Shown piece by piece: positions 1 through 7,598 of a DNA stretch of 32,404 nucleotides. Numbering within the stretch: the first letter of the stretch is position 1; each line of letters starts with the position of its first letter. The notes beneath the pieces were generated by a model, which saw only the letters and a program-made list of their open reading frames with translations, had not been told where the DNA came from and ran no database searches. This stretch comes from Lachnospiraceae bacterium. GTDB taxonomy: Bacteria; Bacillota; Clostridia; Lachnospirales; Lachnospiraceae. The translations under genes and the position numbers were made by a program. The stretch lies in NCBI GenBank assembly GCA_017467845.1, contig JAFUKH010000086.1:1-32404 (forward strand). Direction: 5' to 3'.

Positions 1-2
1 GA

Positions 3-671
3 AGAGTAGAGGTAATGACTTACGATATCGCTTCCAGACTGACTTCTTATAAGTCCAACGGCGGCAATGTCATCAACTACGATTACGACAAGCTGGATAA
101 CCTGGTAGAGAAATCCTACGAGAACTGTAGGGGTAAGGAAAGTGCAGAGCCTGTGCTTTACGCTTACAACGCCCTTGGCGAGCGTGTAAACATGGTGGAT
201 TCCACCGGGGAAACCGAGTACACCTACGACGGCCTTGGCAGAATCACCAGCGTTACCACCTACCGTGATTACACCGGTGAGGGTGACACGGTAGCCTACG
301 AGTACGATGAAGCAGATAACTTAGCTGCTATCACCTACCCGGATGGAACCAAGGTTTCCTACGAGTATGATAAAAACGATAACCTTGTAAAGGTCACTGA
401 CCGTGAAGGTCTTGTGACAACTTATGTATACGATGCCTTAAACCGAGTGACCGAAATCCACAGACCAAACGGTATCAGTACCTATAACACCTACAATGCC
501 TGGGACCAGATAACCGAATTAAAGAATGTCTGCGATGACTGCGAATGGGTGGTAAGCCAGTATACTTACACTTACGACAACCGCGGATTTATCGTAGGAG
601 AGACTGCTATCGAATCCTTAGCCGGATATGCTTGCGATAAGCATGGGTGCGTCCGAACTCACTGCATATGA
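3..671 (+). CDS. RHS/YD-repeat protein, 3' part only (5' end outside window, 3' end decayed)
   Basis: The reading frame is open from the left edge of the window; the first ATG at 15 is internal because in-frame codons for R-V-E-V precede it. About 219 residues are visible, made of tandem YD repeats (for example YEYDEADNLAAITYPDGT, YEYDKNDNLVKVTDREG and YVYDALNRVTEI). Such repeats build the hollow beta-shell of RHS toxins and wall-associated polymorphic proteins, which usually run to well over a thousand residues. After E-S-L-A-G-Y-A the sequence stops resembling the family and ends at a TGA at 669-671, with no core domain boundary and no toxin tip, so this is a broken 3' end rather than a complete carboxy terminus. 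No export or immunity partner is visible in the window. The RHS assignment is sure; the loss of function is inferred. Confidence 0.85.
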   Translation, partial: RVEVMTYDIASRLTSYKSNGGNVINYDYDKLDNLVEKSYENCRGKESAEPVLYAYNALGERVNMVDSTGETEYTYDGLGRITSVTTYRDYTGEGDTVAYEYDEADNLAAITYPDGTKVSYEYDKNDNLVKVTDREGLVTTYVYDALNRVTEIHRPNGISTYNTYNAWDQITELKNVCDDCEWVVSQYTYTYDNRGFIVGETAIESLAGYACDKHGCVRTHCI

Positions 672-824
672 CCCTGCAGATACGAATACGCAGACAGGAG
701 CCAGCTTATTTCACAAAATGGTAATAGTAACCATGGATGGTCAGGCGCCCGGAATGACCACTGGTACAGACCAGCTGCCGTAAGATGCATCAGATTAGTT
801 TATGCTGTACCTTTTTTAATTTGA
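672..824 (+). pseudogene. In-frame remnant of the RHS gene beyond its stop
   Basis: Reading on in the same frame after the TGA at 669-671 gives R-Y-E-Y-A-D-R-S-Q-L-I-S-Q-N-G (from 678), which resembles another YD repeat (Y-E-Y-D-x-R-x-Q-L-I-S). It is followed by a W- and R-rich stretch containing W-Y-R-P-A-A-V-R-C-I-R and a stop at 822-824. This suggests the gene once continued and has since lost sequence around 630-680 and gained a stop. The tail after the YD repeat is not recognised and could come from another decayed gene. Confidence 0.45.
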
Positions 825-985
825 TGAAAAAAGCGAGTTTTAGCGGCGTAGAATTTAACAATTAATAATATGGAAGATATATAGAACGGCAAGTGCATTT
901 TGTGTGGAAAAATTAGGAAAAATGTACTATGATAAGATTATGGTTCATATGGGGGAGTTTGGACTGTAATTAAGAGCAATGCGGG
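825..985. other. Intergenic region before the GGDEF-EAL gene
   Basis: AT-rich stretch with no convincing coding frame, strong hairpin or riboswitch consensus. A TTGTGT at about 898 could be a -35 box for the downstream gene, but no good -10 lies at the right distance, so no promoter is called. I looked for a cyclic-di-GMP riboswitch here because of the downstream gene and did not see one. Confidence 0.5.
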
Positions 986-3613
986 GTGAGTGCTTTGCAG
1001 GAAAGAGAAAAGAGTGCAGTGATATACTCATATCTAAGGAAGGATATGGGGGTGCAGAAACTGCAGGATGAGTTTGCGAAAATTTCCGGAACGATTATCT
1101 GGTGTTTGGATTGGGAGAAGAATCCACTTACAGACATTTCCGGAGCGGAGAAGTCGGAGGAGGCACAGCTGCTGTTTCAATCAGAGATTACATCGGAGCT
1201 TCTGGAGCGGATAGCAGATGGTTCCTTAGAGGAGGTTGCAACCACCACTTTAGATGATGAAAAGGTGATGGCTGCTGTTGCTGTGCGTTTAAATGGGAAA
1301 TGCGCAGTGCAATATCTGGTATTGGGAAGAAAAGAAGAGGATAGCTTTTTTCAGAAATTAGATTTTCTTAGGGATTATACGAAAAATGTGCTGGAGGCTG
1401 AGCAGATGCGTGAACAGTCCAGACAGGACATTAGAGAGTCGAACCGTCAAAAAGAAGAGATGGAACATACTTTGGAAGGTGCCAATGCAACCTCGGAGAT
1501 TGTACAGCTTCTTGATAGTGATGCCAAGATGGAAGATGTAATGGAAAAGGCTCTTGAGATTCTGATTCGGCAGATTCAGACCAGCAGCGGTCAGGTAATA
1601 AACTATGTACCGCAAAGGGGACATGTATCAGTAATTGCAGAATGGTGCAGGACAGGGATGGATTCTCTGAAGAACATTATTGCAGGAACAGGTCACAAGG
1701 ATTTTTGGAAGACGGATAAGCCGATGGTGATTTCTACGGATTATGTGAAAGAATTCGGATTGGAGAAGGCGTTTGAAGAATGTGGAATTCTGGCGGGGTT
1801 GTTTTTTCCGGTAATAAAATCCGATAACGGAACAGTAACCTTTCTTGCTATTCAAGAACGAAAAGTACCTCGGGTATGGACAATTGATGAGGTGAAATTT
1901 GTATCCGATACCATTACGGTAGTGCAGAGTGTTTTAACGAAGCGCTTCCAGAAGAATTCCTTGAATCGTTCCTATGAAGCACTACAGTCTGTCTTGGATC
2001 ATGTGGGGGCATCCATTTATGTAAAGGATGCTGCTACTGGCAAGGCACTATTTTCCAATAATCGGTTAAAAGCAAATTTTTCCAAGGAAGTGAAGAAGGG
2101 AACCTTTGATGGGCTTATGAAGCATGGGATTCCCATAGGAAAGAATAAAAATACCTTTGAAATCCATTACATGGATAAGGATAGGTGGTACGATGTAATT
2201 CGCACAGATATCTCCTGGGTGGACGGTCGGGAGGCGGTATTGTATTCGTTGTTTGACGTGACGGATAAGAAGGTCTATCAGCAAAAGATAGAGCAGCAGG
2301 CGAATACGGATTTTTTAACCGGATTATTTAATCGTATGTGCTGTGAAAGAAATCTGACCTTGCAGTTGGAGACGGCAAAGCTAAAGGGAACTACAGGTGC
2401 GCTTCTCTATCTGGATTTGGACGATTTTAAGCATATCAACGACGGATTGGGGCACCAATACGGGGATGAGCTCTTGCGGGCAATTTCTACAGATTTGCAG
2501 GCTATCGAGGGAATCGGGCAGAGCTGCTATCGCATGGGAGGAGATGAATTTATTATTGTTATCGCTCCGGAATATTTTGATAAATGTGAGGAGATTTTGC
2601 AGCAGATAAAGGATATTTTTAATACTCCTTGGTATTTGAAGGATTCCGAGTATTATTGCGGTACCAGTATCGGTGTGGTTCATTTTCCTTGTGGTGATGA
2701 TACAGTGGCAGATTTGATAAAGAAGGCAGATATTGCCATGTATGAGGCGAAGCGTGCCGGCAAGAATCAAAGCAGATACTACGAGGATACCATGGCATCC
2801 GCATCCGGCAGAAGGCTGGATATGGAGAAGAGCATGCGCGATGCTTCTGCAGGAGATTATCAGGAGTTCACCGTATATTATCAGCCTATTGTGCGTCTGA
2901 TAGACGGAAGGGTGGAGTGCGCCGGGGCAGAGGCATTAATCCGCTGGAACAGCAGTAGGCTTGGATTTATTTCACCGGCAGAATTTATTCCGCTGGCGGA
3001 GTATCTGGGGCTGATTAATCCTATTGGTGACCATATTTTGAAAGTGGCATGTGAGGCATGCAAGACATGGAATGATAACGGAAAGCCGGATTATAAGGTG
3101 AACGTGAACCTATCGGTGGTACAGCTTCTCCAGTCAGATATTGTGGAAAAAGTGGCAAAGGTTTTGGAAGAAACCGGTATTGAACCATCCCATCTGACTT
3201 TAGAGGTGACGGAAAGTCTGGCCATCAATGATATGGAGCGAATGAAAGTGATTTTAAGCAACATCAAGGATTTGGGCGTACAGATTGCACTGGATGATTT
3301 CGGAACCGGATATTCGTCGCTAAACCATATTAGAGAGATTCCTTTTGATATCATTAAAGTGGATCAGACCTTTGCACGGGGCATTGCAGAGGACGCCTAT
3401 GCCCAATCCTTTATAAAACTGGTAGCTGAGTTGGCAGAGACTATCGGTGTCCGTGTCTGTGTAGAAGGAATTGAAAGTGTGGAGCAGGTAGAGCTCTTAC
3501 ACAATATGAAGGTAAGCTATGTGCAGGGGTATTTATACGACAGACCTATGGAACAGCGATTTTTTGAAGAAAAATACGTTCCTGGGGTTGCAAAATTGCA
3601 AAAAAACATGTAA
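986..3613 (+). CDS. GAF-PAS-GGDEF-EAL cyclic-di-GMP signalling protein
   Basis: An 875-residue cytoplasmic protein with no signal peptide or membrane segment. An N-terminal region of unknown fold (1-135) leads through a charged, probably coiled segment (about 135-165) into a GAF-like domain (about 170-320) and a PAS domain (about 330-430). The GGDEF domain starts at T-D-F-L-T-G-L-F-N-R (from 441) and has an intact GGDEF signature at 518-522. The EAL domain has E-A-L at 649-651, E-V-T-E-S, the D-D-F-G-T-G-Y-S-S-L motif (DD at 770-771), K-V-D and V-E-G-I-E, so the residues needed for phosphodiesterase activity are present. It may make or break cyclic-di-GMP; in such tandem proteins one domain is often regulatory, and sequence alone does not say which. 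The start is weak: GTG at 986 is the first possible start after an in-frame TAA at 971, with no good ribosome site; TTG 995 and ATG 1046 are alternatives. Confidence 0.88.
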   Translation: MSALQEREKSAVIYSYLRKDMGVQKLQDEFAKISGTIIWCLDWEKNPLTDISGAEKSEEAQLLFQSEITSELLERIADGSLEEVATTTLDDEKVMAAVAVRLNGKCAVQYLVLGRKEEDSFFQKLDFLRDYTKNVLEAEQMREQSRQDIRESNRQKEEMEHTLEGANATSEIVQLLDSDAKMEDVMEKALEILIRQIQTSSGQVINYVPQRGHVSVIAEWCRTGMDSLKNIIAGTGHKDFWKTDKPMVISTDYVKEFGLEKAFEECGILAGLFFPVIKSDNGTVTFLAIQERKVPRVWTIDEVKFVSDTITVVQSVLTKRFQKNSLNRSYEALQSVLDHVGASIYVKDAATGKALFSNNRLKANFSKEVKKGTFDGLMKHGIPIGKNKNTFEIHYMDKDRWYDVIRTDISWVDGREAVLYSLFDVTDKKVYQQKIEQQANTDFLTGLFNRMCCERNLTLQLETAKLKGTTGALLYLDLDDFKHINDGLGHQYGDELLRAISTDLQAIEGIGQSCYRMGGDEFIIVIAPEYFDKCEEILQQIKDIFNTPWYLKDSEYYCGTSIGVVHFPCGDDTVADLIKKADIAMYEAKRAGKNQSRYYEDTMASASGRRLDMEKSMRDASAGDYQEFTVYYQPIVRLIDGRVECAGAEALIRWNSSRLGFISPAEFIPLAEYLGLINPIGDHILKVACEACKTWNDNGKPDYKVNVNLSVVQLLQSDIVEKVAKVLEETGIEPSHLTLEVTESLAINDMERMKVILSNIKDLGVQIALDDFGTGYSSLNHIREIPFDIIKVDQTFARGIAEDAYAQSFIKLVAELAETIGVRVCVEGIESVEQVELLHNMKVSYVQGYLYDRPMEQRFFEEKYVPGVAKLQKNM

Positions 3614-3616
3614 TAT
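3588..3616 (+). promoter_or_regulatory. Promoter of the purine operon
   Basis: TTGCAA (3588-3593), 17 bases, then TAATAT (3611-3616). The -10 box overlaps the stop codon of the GGDEF-EAL gene. Transcription would start near 3622-3625, directly in front of the riboswitch aptamer, which supports the call. Identified by consensus and spacing only. Confidence 0.6.
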
Positions 3617-3628
3617 AGCGTTACTTGG

Positions 3629-3712
3629 TTTCGCGACTGGCGGAAAATGCGTAAGCGTGGTGGGATGACCCACAGGGAGCGAAATGTGAATTATAAGCCG
3701 ACCGCCTGGGCA
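3629..3712 (+). ncRNA. ZMP/ZTP riboswitch (pfl motif), aptamer
   Basis: The conserved pieces of the ZTP aptamer occur in order. P1 is TTTCGC (3629-3634) pairing with GCGAAA (3679-3684). GACTGGCG follows at 3635-3642. A P2-type hairpin GTGGG-ATGA-CCCAC lies at 3660-3673, then AGGGAGCG. After a short linker the 3' domain reads GCCGACCGCCTGGGC (3697-3711). GGCG at 3639-3642 can pair with CGCC at 3703-3706 to form the family's pseudoknot. ZTP riboswitches bind ZMP (AICAR nucleotide) or ZTP and turn on purine and folate genes when 10-formyl-tetrahydrofolate is scarce. The two genes downstream process exactly this metabolite, which makes the assignment very strong. Confidence 0.93.
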
Positions 3713-3750
3713 TTTACTTTTAACAGAAGTTTGCCTGGGTTGGTCGGCTT
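3695..3750 (+). terminator. Expression-platform hairpin of the ZTP riboswitch
   Basis: AAGCCGACC (3695-3703) pairs with GGTCGGCTT (3742-3750), and the stem continues inward (GCCTGGGCA with TGCCTGGGT, using G-U pairs and one bulged T) to about 18 bp around a 19-base loop. The 5' arm is the 3' domain of the aptamer, so this hairpin and the ligand-bound fold exclude each other. Ligand binding should block the terminator and allow read-through. The U tract after the stem is broken (TTCGTTACTTT), so termination may be leaky. Confidence 0.8.
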
Positions 3751-3765
3751 CGTTACTTTGTAACT

Positions 3766-3908
3766 ATTCAGAGTCGTGCGAATTTTCAACAAATATGGGC
3801 ATCATGCTTGCATGAATGAACATATTTTTGAAAATTTATATGGCGAGAAGCCATACATGAGCAAAAGAAAAGCTGCGAAGCAGCGATTTTGCGAATGGGG
3901 CTCTGAAT
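3766..3908. repeat. Palindrome-rich element in the purine leader (MITE-like)
   Basis: A 143-base segment between the riboswitch and the first gene, bounded by ATTCAGAG (3766-3773) and CTCTGAAT (3901-3908), a perfect 8-bp inverted repeat. Inside are a 16-bp hairpin with one bulged C (3781-3797 with 3821-3836) capped by CATGC-TT-GCATG, then TATGGC-GAGAA-GCCATA (3839-3855), then GCTGC-GAA-GCAGC (3872-3884). It has no coding potential and no clear target duplication. It could be a miniature mobile element or a structured extension of the 5' leader. No second copy was noticed in the window. Confidence 0.5.
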
Positions 3909-3948
3909 CGTGATGTTATTAAACGAACGTGTAGGAGGAGAAGGAACA

Positions 3949-4662
3949 ATGAACATGTTATCACTGGAAAACGAATTAAAAGAAAACGCATATCCCGGAA
4001 GAGGTATCGTAATCGGTAAGTCTGCCGACGGAAAGTCTGCAGTATGTGCATACTTCATCATGGGAAGAAGCTCAAACAGTAGAAATCGTGTATTTGAAGT
4101 AGAAGGAGAGGGTATTCGTACTCAAGCTTTCGACCCTTCCAAGTTAGAGGATCCAAGCCTTATTATCTACGCTCCTGTAAGAGTACTTGGAAATGATACC
4201 ATCGTTACCAACGGTGACCAGACCGATACTATCTATGATGGTATGAAGGATGGTCTTACCTTTGAGCAGTCCTTAAGAAGCCGTGAGTTTGAGCCGGATG
4301 GTCCTAACTACACCCCGAGAATTTCCGGTATTATGCATGTGGAAGACGGCAAGTATGATTTTGCTATGTCAATCTTAAAGAGCAATAACGGTGACCCTGA
4401 TTGTTGCAATCGTTATACCTACACCTATGACAACCCAAAGAACGGAGAAGGTCGTTTTATTCACACCTACATGCATGACGGCAATCCTCTTCCAAGCTTT
4501 GAGGGTGAGCCGAAAGTGGTTTCTATTCCTAACGATATGGAAGCATTCACAGAGATGCTTTGGAACAGCTTAAACGAGGAAAATAAGGTATCCTTATTTG
4601 TTCGTTATATCGATATTGCAACCGGTAAATATGAGACTAAAATCATCAACAAGAACGCATAA
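3949..4662 (+). CDS. IMP cyclohydrolase, PurO-like family
   Basis: A 237-residue cytoplasmic protein resembling the archaeal-type IMP cyclohydrolase family (IMP_cyclohyd), which closes FAICAR to IMP, the last step of de novo purine synthesis. Recognisable parts are the N-terminal Y-P-G-R-G-I-V-I-G, the central Y-A-P-V-R-V-L-G-N-D and N-G-D-Q-T-D-T-I, and P-N-Y-T-P-R-I-S-G. The start is ATG 3949, placed about 9 bases after AGGAGG (3933-3938); a longer in-frame start at 3910 precedes the ribosome site and is rejected, and ATG 3955 is a second candidate. It lies 15 bases before the transformylase gene, so both are one transcript under the ZTP riboswitch. In most bacteria this activity is the N-terminal domain of bifunctional PurH; here the two steps are separate proteins. 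It is often annotated as purO or simply as IMP cyclohydrolase. Confidence 0.88.
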   Translation: MNMLSLENELKENAYPGRGIVIGKSADGKSAVCAYFIMGRSSNSRNRVFEVEGEGIRTQAFDPSKLEDPSLIIYAPVRVLGNDTIVTNGDQTDTIYDGMKDGLTFEQSLRSREFEPDGPNYTPRISGIMHVEDGKYDFAMSILKSNNGDPDCCNRYTYTYDNPKNGEGRFIHTYMHDGNPLPSFEGEPKVVSIPNDMEAFTEMLWNSLNEENKVSLFVRYIDIATGKYETKIINKNA

Positions 4663-4677
4663 TACAAGGAGAGAATT

Positions 4678-5856
4678 ATGAACGAAATTCAGTTAAAATA
4701 TGGATGTAACCCAAACCAGAAGCCTTCCAGAATTTACATGGAGGATGGCAGCGATTTACCTGTTACCGTATTAAACGGTAAGCCGGGATATATTAACTTT
4801 TTAGATGCTTTCAACGGCTGGCAGCTCGTTAAAGAACTTAAGGAAGCAACCGGTCTTCCGGCAGCAACCTCCTTCAAGCATGTATCTCCTGCAGGTGCAG
4901 CAGTTGGTCTTCCTTTGGATGAGACTTTAGCAAAGATTTACTGGGTGGATGATTTGGGAGAGCTTTCTCCCCTTGCAAGCGCATATGCAAGAGCAAGAGG
5001 CGCGGACAGAATGTCTTCCTTCGGTGATTTCATCGCATTATCCGACGTGTGTGACGTAGATACCGCAAAGTTAATCAAGAGAGAGGTATCTGATGGTGTT
5101 ATCGCTCCGGGATACGAGCCGGAAGCTTTAGAAATCTTAAAGGCAAAGAAGAACGGTAACTACAATGTTATCCAGATTGATCCTTCTTATGTTCCTGCCG
5201 AGTTAGAGACCAAGCAGGTGTACGGCATCAGCTTTGAGCAGGGAAGAAATGAGCTGGATATCAACGCAGATTTATTATCCAATATTGTTACCAAGAACAA
5301 AGAGATTCCTGAGGAAGCAATTATCGATATGAAGATTGCTTTAATCACCTTAAAGTATACTCAGTCCAATTCCGTATGCTACGTAAAGGGCGGACAGGCA
5401 ATCGGTATCGGTGCAGGTCAGCAGTCCAGAATTCACTGTACCAGACTTGCAGGTACCAAGGCAGACAATTGGTTCCTTCGTCAGGCACCACAGGTTCTTT
5501 CTTTACCATTCCTTGATAAGATTGGTCGTGCAGACAGAGATAACGCTATCGACAATTACATCGGAGAGGACTACGAGGATGTGCTTGCAGATGGCGCATG
5601 GGAGAGGATCTTCAAGGAGAAGCCTCCTGTATTCACCAGAGAAGAAAAGAAAGCTTGGCTTTCACAGATGACCGATGTTACCTTAGGTAGTGACGCATTC
5701 TTCCCATTCTCCGACAATATCGAGAGAGCCAACAGAAGCGGCGTGAAGTACATCGCTCAGCCCGGTGGATCTGTAAGAGATGATTTAGTTATCGAGTGTG
5801 CAGATAAATATAACATGGCAATGGCATTTACCGGAATTCGTTTATTCCATCACTAA
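4678..5856 (+). CDS. purH: Phosphoribosylaminoimidazolecarboxamide (AICAR) formyltransferase, stand-alone
   Basis: A 392-residue protein matching the C-terminal, transformylase half of PurH. It transfers the formyl group of 10-formyl-tetrahydrofolate to AICAR, giving FAICAR. The catalytic K-H pair sits at K67-H68 in [11 protein letters not shown]. Other family motifs are [29 protein letters not shown] and a C-terminal [10 protein letters not shown]. The N-terminal cyclohydrolase (MGS-like) domain of the usual 510-530-residue PurH is absent and is replaced by the separate upstream protein. The ribosome site AAGGAGAG precedes ATG 4678. The substrate AICAR nucleotide (ZMP) is the ligand of the riboswitch ahead of the operon, so the enzyme is induced by its own substrate. 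A perfect terminator follows. Confidence 0.95.
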   Translation: MNEIQLKYGCNPNQKPSRIYMEDGSDLPVTVLNGKPGYINFLDAFNGWQLVKELKEATGLPAATSFKHVSPAGAAVGLPLDETLAKIYWVDDLGELSPLASAYARARGADRMSSFGDFIALSDVCDVDTAKLIKREVSDGVIAPGYEPEALEILKAKKNGNYNVIQIDPSYVPAELETKQVYGISFEQGRNELDINADLLSNIVTKNKEIPEEAIIDMKIALITLKYTQSNSVCYVKGGQAIGIGAGQQSRIHCTRLAGTKADNWFLRQAPQVLSLPFLDKIGRADRDNAIDNYIGEDYEDVLADGAWERIFKEKPPVFTREEKKAWLSQMTDVTLGSDAFFPFSDNIERANRSGVKYIAQPGGSVRDDLVIECADKYNMAMAFTGIRLFHH

Positions 5857-5873
5857 AATAAATGTTGTATAAT

Positions 5874-5905
5874 AAAAGTCGGGTAGGATAATCTACCCGA
5901 CTTTT
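5874..5905 (+). terminator. Terminator of the purine operon
   Basis: AAAAGTCGGGTAG (5874-5886), loop GATAAT, CTACCCGACTTTT (5893-5905): a perfect 13-bp stem ending in T residues, 18 bases after the purH stop. Confidence 0.92.
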
Positions 5906-5924
5906 GTGTAAGAAAATATGTCGG

Positions 5925-5983
5925 ACGACATACCCTAAAAGGCGACTAGCCACTGCTTTGGAGTCCGTTTTGGGGTATGTTGT
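5925..5983 (+). promoter_or_regulatory. Long hairpin in the leader of the DHH gene
   Basis: ACGACATACCCTAAAA (5925-5940) pairs with TTTTGGGGTATGTTGT (5968-5983) through about 16 bp with a few G-U pairs. Inside, GACT (5944-5947) can pair with AGTC (5962-5965) and CCA with TGG. The element ends about 13 bases before the ribosome site of the next gene. It is not followed by a clean T tract, and it matches no riboswitch consensus I recognise. It may be a leader control element, an inefficient terminator or a small palindromic repeat. Confidence 0.45.
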
Positions 5984-6009
5984 TGGGCTTTTCAAGAAAG
6001 GATTTTATT

Positions 6010-7536
6010 ATGACGTTATCTGATTTATTGCAATTTAACCCAATTACAATTCAGTGTCATGACAATCCGGATGCGGATGCCTTAGGTGCTGCTTTTGGAT
6101 TGTACAAATTCTTTAAGAGTAAAGGGAAAAGGGTGCGCATGGTCTACAGCGGACGCTTTGAGATACAGAAGGCAAACTTAAGTCTGATGAAAAATAAGCT
6201 GGCCATCCCCATAGAGTACATTCCTACGGAAGGAAGAGCTAAAATAGAGGGGCTCCTTATTACGGTGGACTGCCAATACGGTGCCGGAAATGTGACCAGA
6301 CTTGAGGCGGATTATGTAGCGATTATTGATCATCATCAGATTGAAATTACGGACCAGCCTATGAGCCGTATAGAGCCAAGGTTTGACAGCTGTGCTACCC
6401 TGGTATGGTGTATGCTGAAGGAGGAGCAGTACCCTGTGGAGGATGATATGGTACTGTGCACTGCACTGTATTATGGTCTGTATACGGATACGAATCAGCT
6501 TTCGGAGCTTTCCAATCCTTTAGATATGGATATGAGGGATGGTCTGGAATATAACAAGTCTTTAATCAGCCAGTTCCGTAATTCTAATCTGTCTCTAAAG
6601 GAGCTGGAGATTGCCGGAATCGCCATGATTCGTTACAGCTATAACGACGGCTATCGCTTTGCGGTGATTAAATCAAAACCTTGTGATCCCAATATTCTTG
6701 GCTTAATCAGTGACTTCCTGCTGCAGGTGGATGAGATTGATGTATGCTTGGTTTATAATGAAACATCGGACGGTTATAAGCTATCTGTGCGGAGCTGCAT
6801 CAAAGAGGTGAATGCCAATGAGCTTGCTGCATACCTTACTGCAGGAATCGGTAACGGTGGCGGTCATCTGGAAAAGGCAGGTGGCTTTATCAGTAAAAAG
6901 TTATATGAAAAGGTGCATGGGGCAACCCATTCAGAGGCATACTTTAATACCGCTATGGCAGCCTATTTTGAGGAATATCCGGTATACCATGCTAAGGATT
7001 ATAGGTACGACTGCACCGACGCTGTTCTTTATGTTCATAAACAGAAAAAATATGGTTATGTGCGTGTAAAGGAGTTGCCGGGAATCGGACGTTGGTCGAT
7101 TATTCGAACGATGGATGGTGAATTGGATATTGAAACGGCAGATGATTTGTATTTTGTTCTGGATTCTCAGGGAAGAGTGGAATTTAAGACTCATGAGCAG
7201 ATGCTGGCGTATTATCAGTGTATGGATGAGAACTTTGCTACCGAAGAAAATATGGATGAGAAGGCTTATCGCCCTTTGATGAAAGGGAAAAAGGATGGTG
7301 CTACATATATGCTGGGAGATTACGCAAAAGTGTGCATCCCCAAGAAAGAGAAGCAGATTTATGTAAAGCAACTTGAGGATGGAATAAAGATTTTTCCGGT
7401 TTGGGACGAGGAAAGATATCAATTGGGAATGCCGGGAGATTATTTGGCAGCATATAGGGATGATACGAGACATACTTTTATTATCCCAAAAGAGCTGTTA
7501 AATGAGAATTATGAGATAGCAGCGTCCCTTGAATAA
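6010..7536 (+). CDS. DHH/DHHA1 phosphoesterase with a C-terminal extension
   Basis: A 508-residue protein. The N-terminal DHH domain shows D-N-P-D-A-D-A-L-G (D18, D21, D23), T-V-D-C-Q-Y-G and I-I-D-H-H-Q (D107-H108-H109), the metal ligands of the DHH superfamily (RecJ, NrnA, GdpP). The DHHA1 domain carries G-N-G-G-G-H (H286) followed by A-G-G-F. NrnA-type enzymes of about 320 residues stop there; this one adds about 180 residues ending in a P-G-D-Y-L segment, which vaguely recalls PGDYG-type domains. The likely role is hydrolysis of a short oligonucleotide or another phosphodiester, with the substrate unknown; it lacks the membrane and GGDEF parts of GdpP. ATG 6010 is chosen because GAAAGGA lies 7 bases upstream; the in-frame start at 5977 lies within the leader hairpin. 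Confidence 0.85.
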   Translation: MTLSDLLQFNPITIQCHDNPDADALGAAFGLYKFFKSKGKRVRMVYSGRFEIQKANLSLMKNKLAIPIEYIPTEGRAKIEGLLITVDCQYGAGNVTRLEADYVAIIDHHQIEITDQPMSRIEPRFDSCATLVWCMLKEEQYPVEDDMVLCTALYYGLYTDTNQLSELSNPLDMDMRDGLEYNKSLISQFRNSNLSLKELEIAGIAMIRYSYNDGYRFAVIKSKPCDPNILGLISDFLLQVDEIDVCLVYNETSDGYKLSVRSCIKEVNANELAAYLTAGIGNGGGHLEKAGGFISKKLYEKVHGATHSEAYFNTAMAAYFEEYPVYHAKDYRYDCTDAVLYVHKQKKYGYVRVKELPGIGRWSIIRTMDGELDIETADDLYFVLDSQGRVEFKTHEQMLAYYQCMDENFATEENMDEKAYRPLMKGKKDGATYMLGDYAKVCIPKKEKQIYVKQLEDGIKIFPVWDEERYQLGMPGDYLAAYRDDTRHTFIIPKELLNENYEIAASLE

Positions 7537-7557
7537 TCGCGGGTCATCTGATATAAT
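7529..7557 (+). promoter_or_regulatory. Promoter of glnS, with overlapping palindrome
   Basis: TTGAAT (7529-7534), 17 bases, TATAAT (7552-7557): near-consensus and overlapping the stop codon of the DHH gene. CATCTGATA (7545-7553) and TATCAGATG (7562-7570) form a perfect 9-bp inverted repeat spanning the -10 box and the likely start of transcription. It could be an operator or a 5' hairpin in the transcript. There is no T tract, so it is not a normal terminator. Confidence 0.65.
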
Positions 7558-7598
7558 ATTTTATCAGATGTAACCTAGGAAAGGTATAGGATTAACCG

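Noticed and set aside
825-985. Cyclic-di-GMP riboswitch before the GGDEF-EAL gene
   Set aside because: No GEMM-I or GEMM-II conserved segments or matching stems were found.
6931-7473. 180-codon open frame on the minus strand
   Set aside because: Lies wholly inside the DHH gene, which has clear family motifs; no ribosome site and an unnatural composition.
7537-7598. T-box leader before glnS
   Set aside because: Only about 35 transcribed bases precede the start codon, and no T-box sequence or antiterminator is present.
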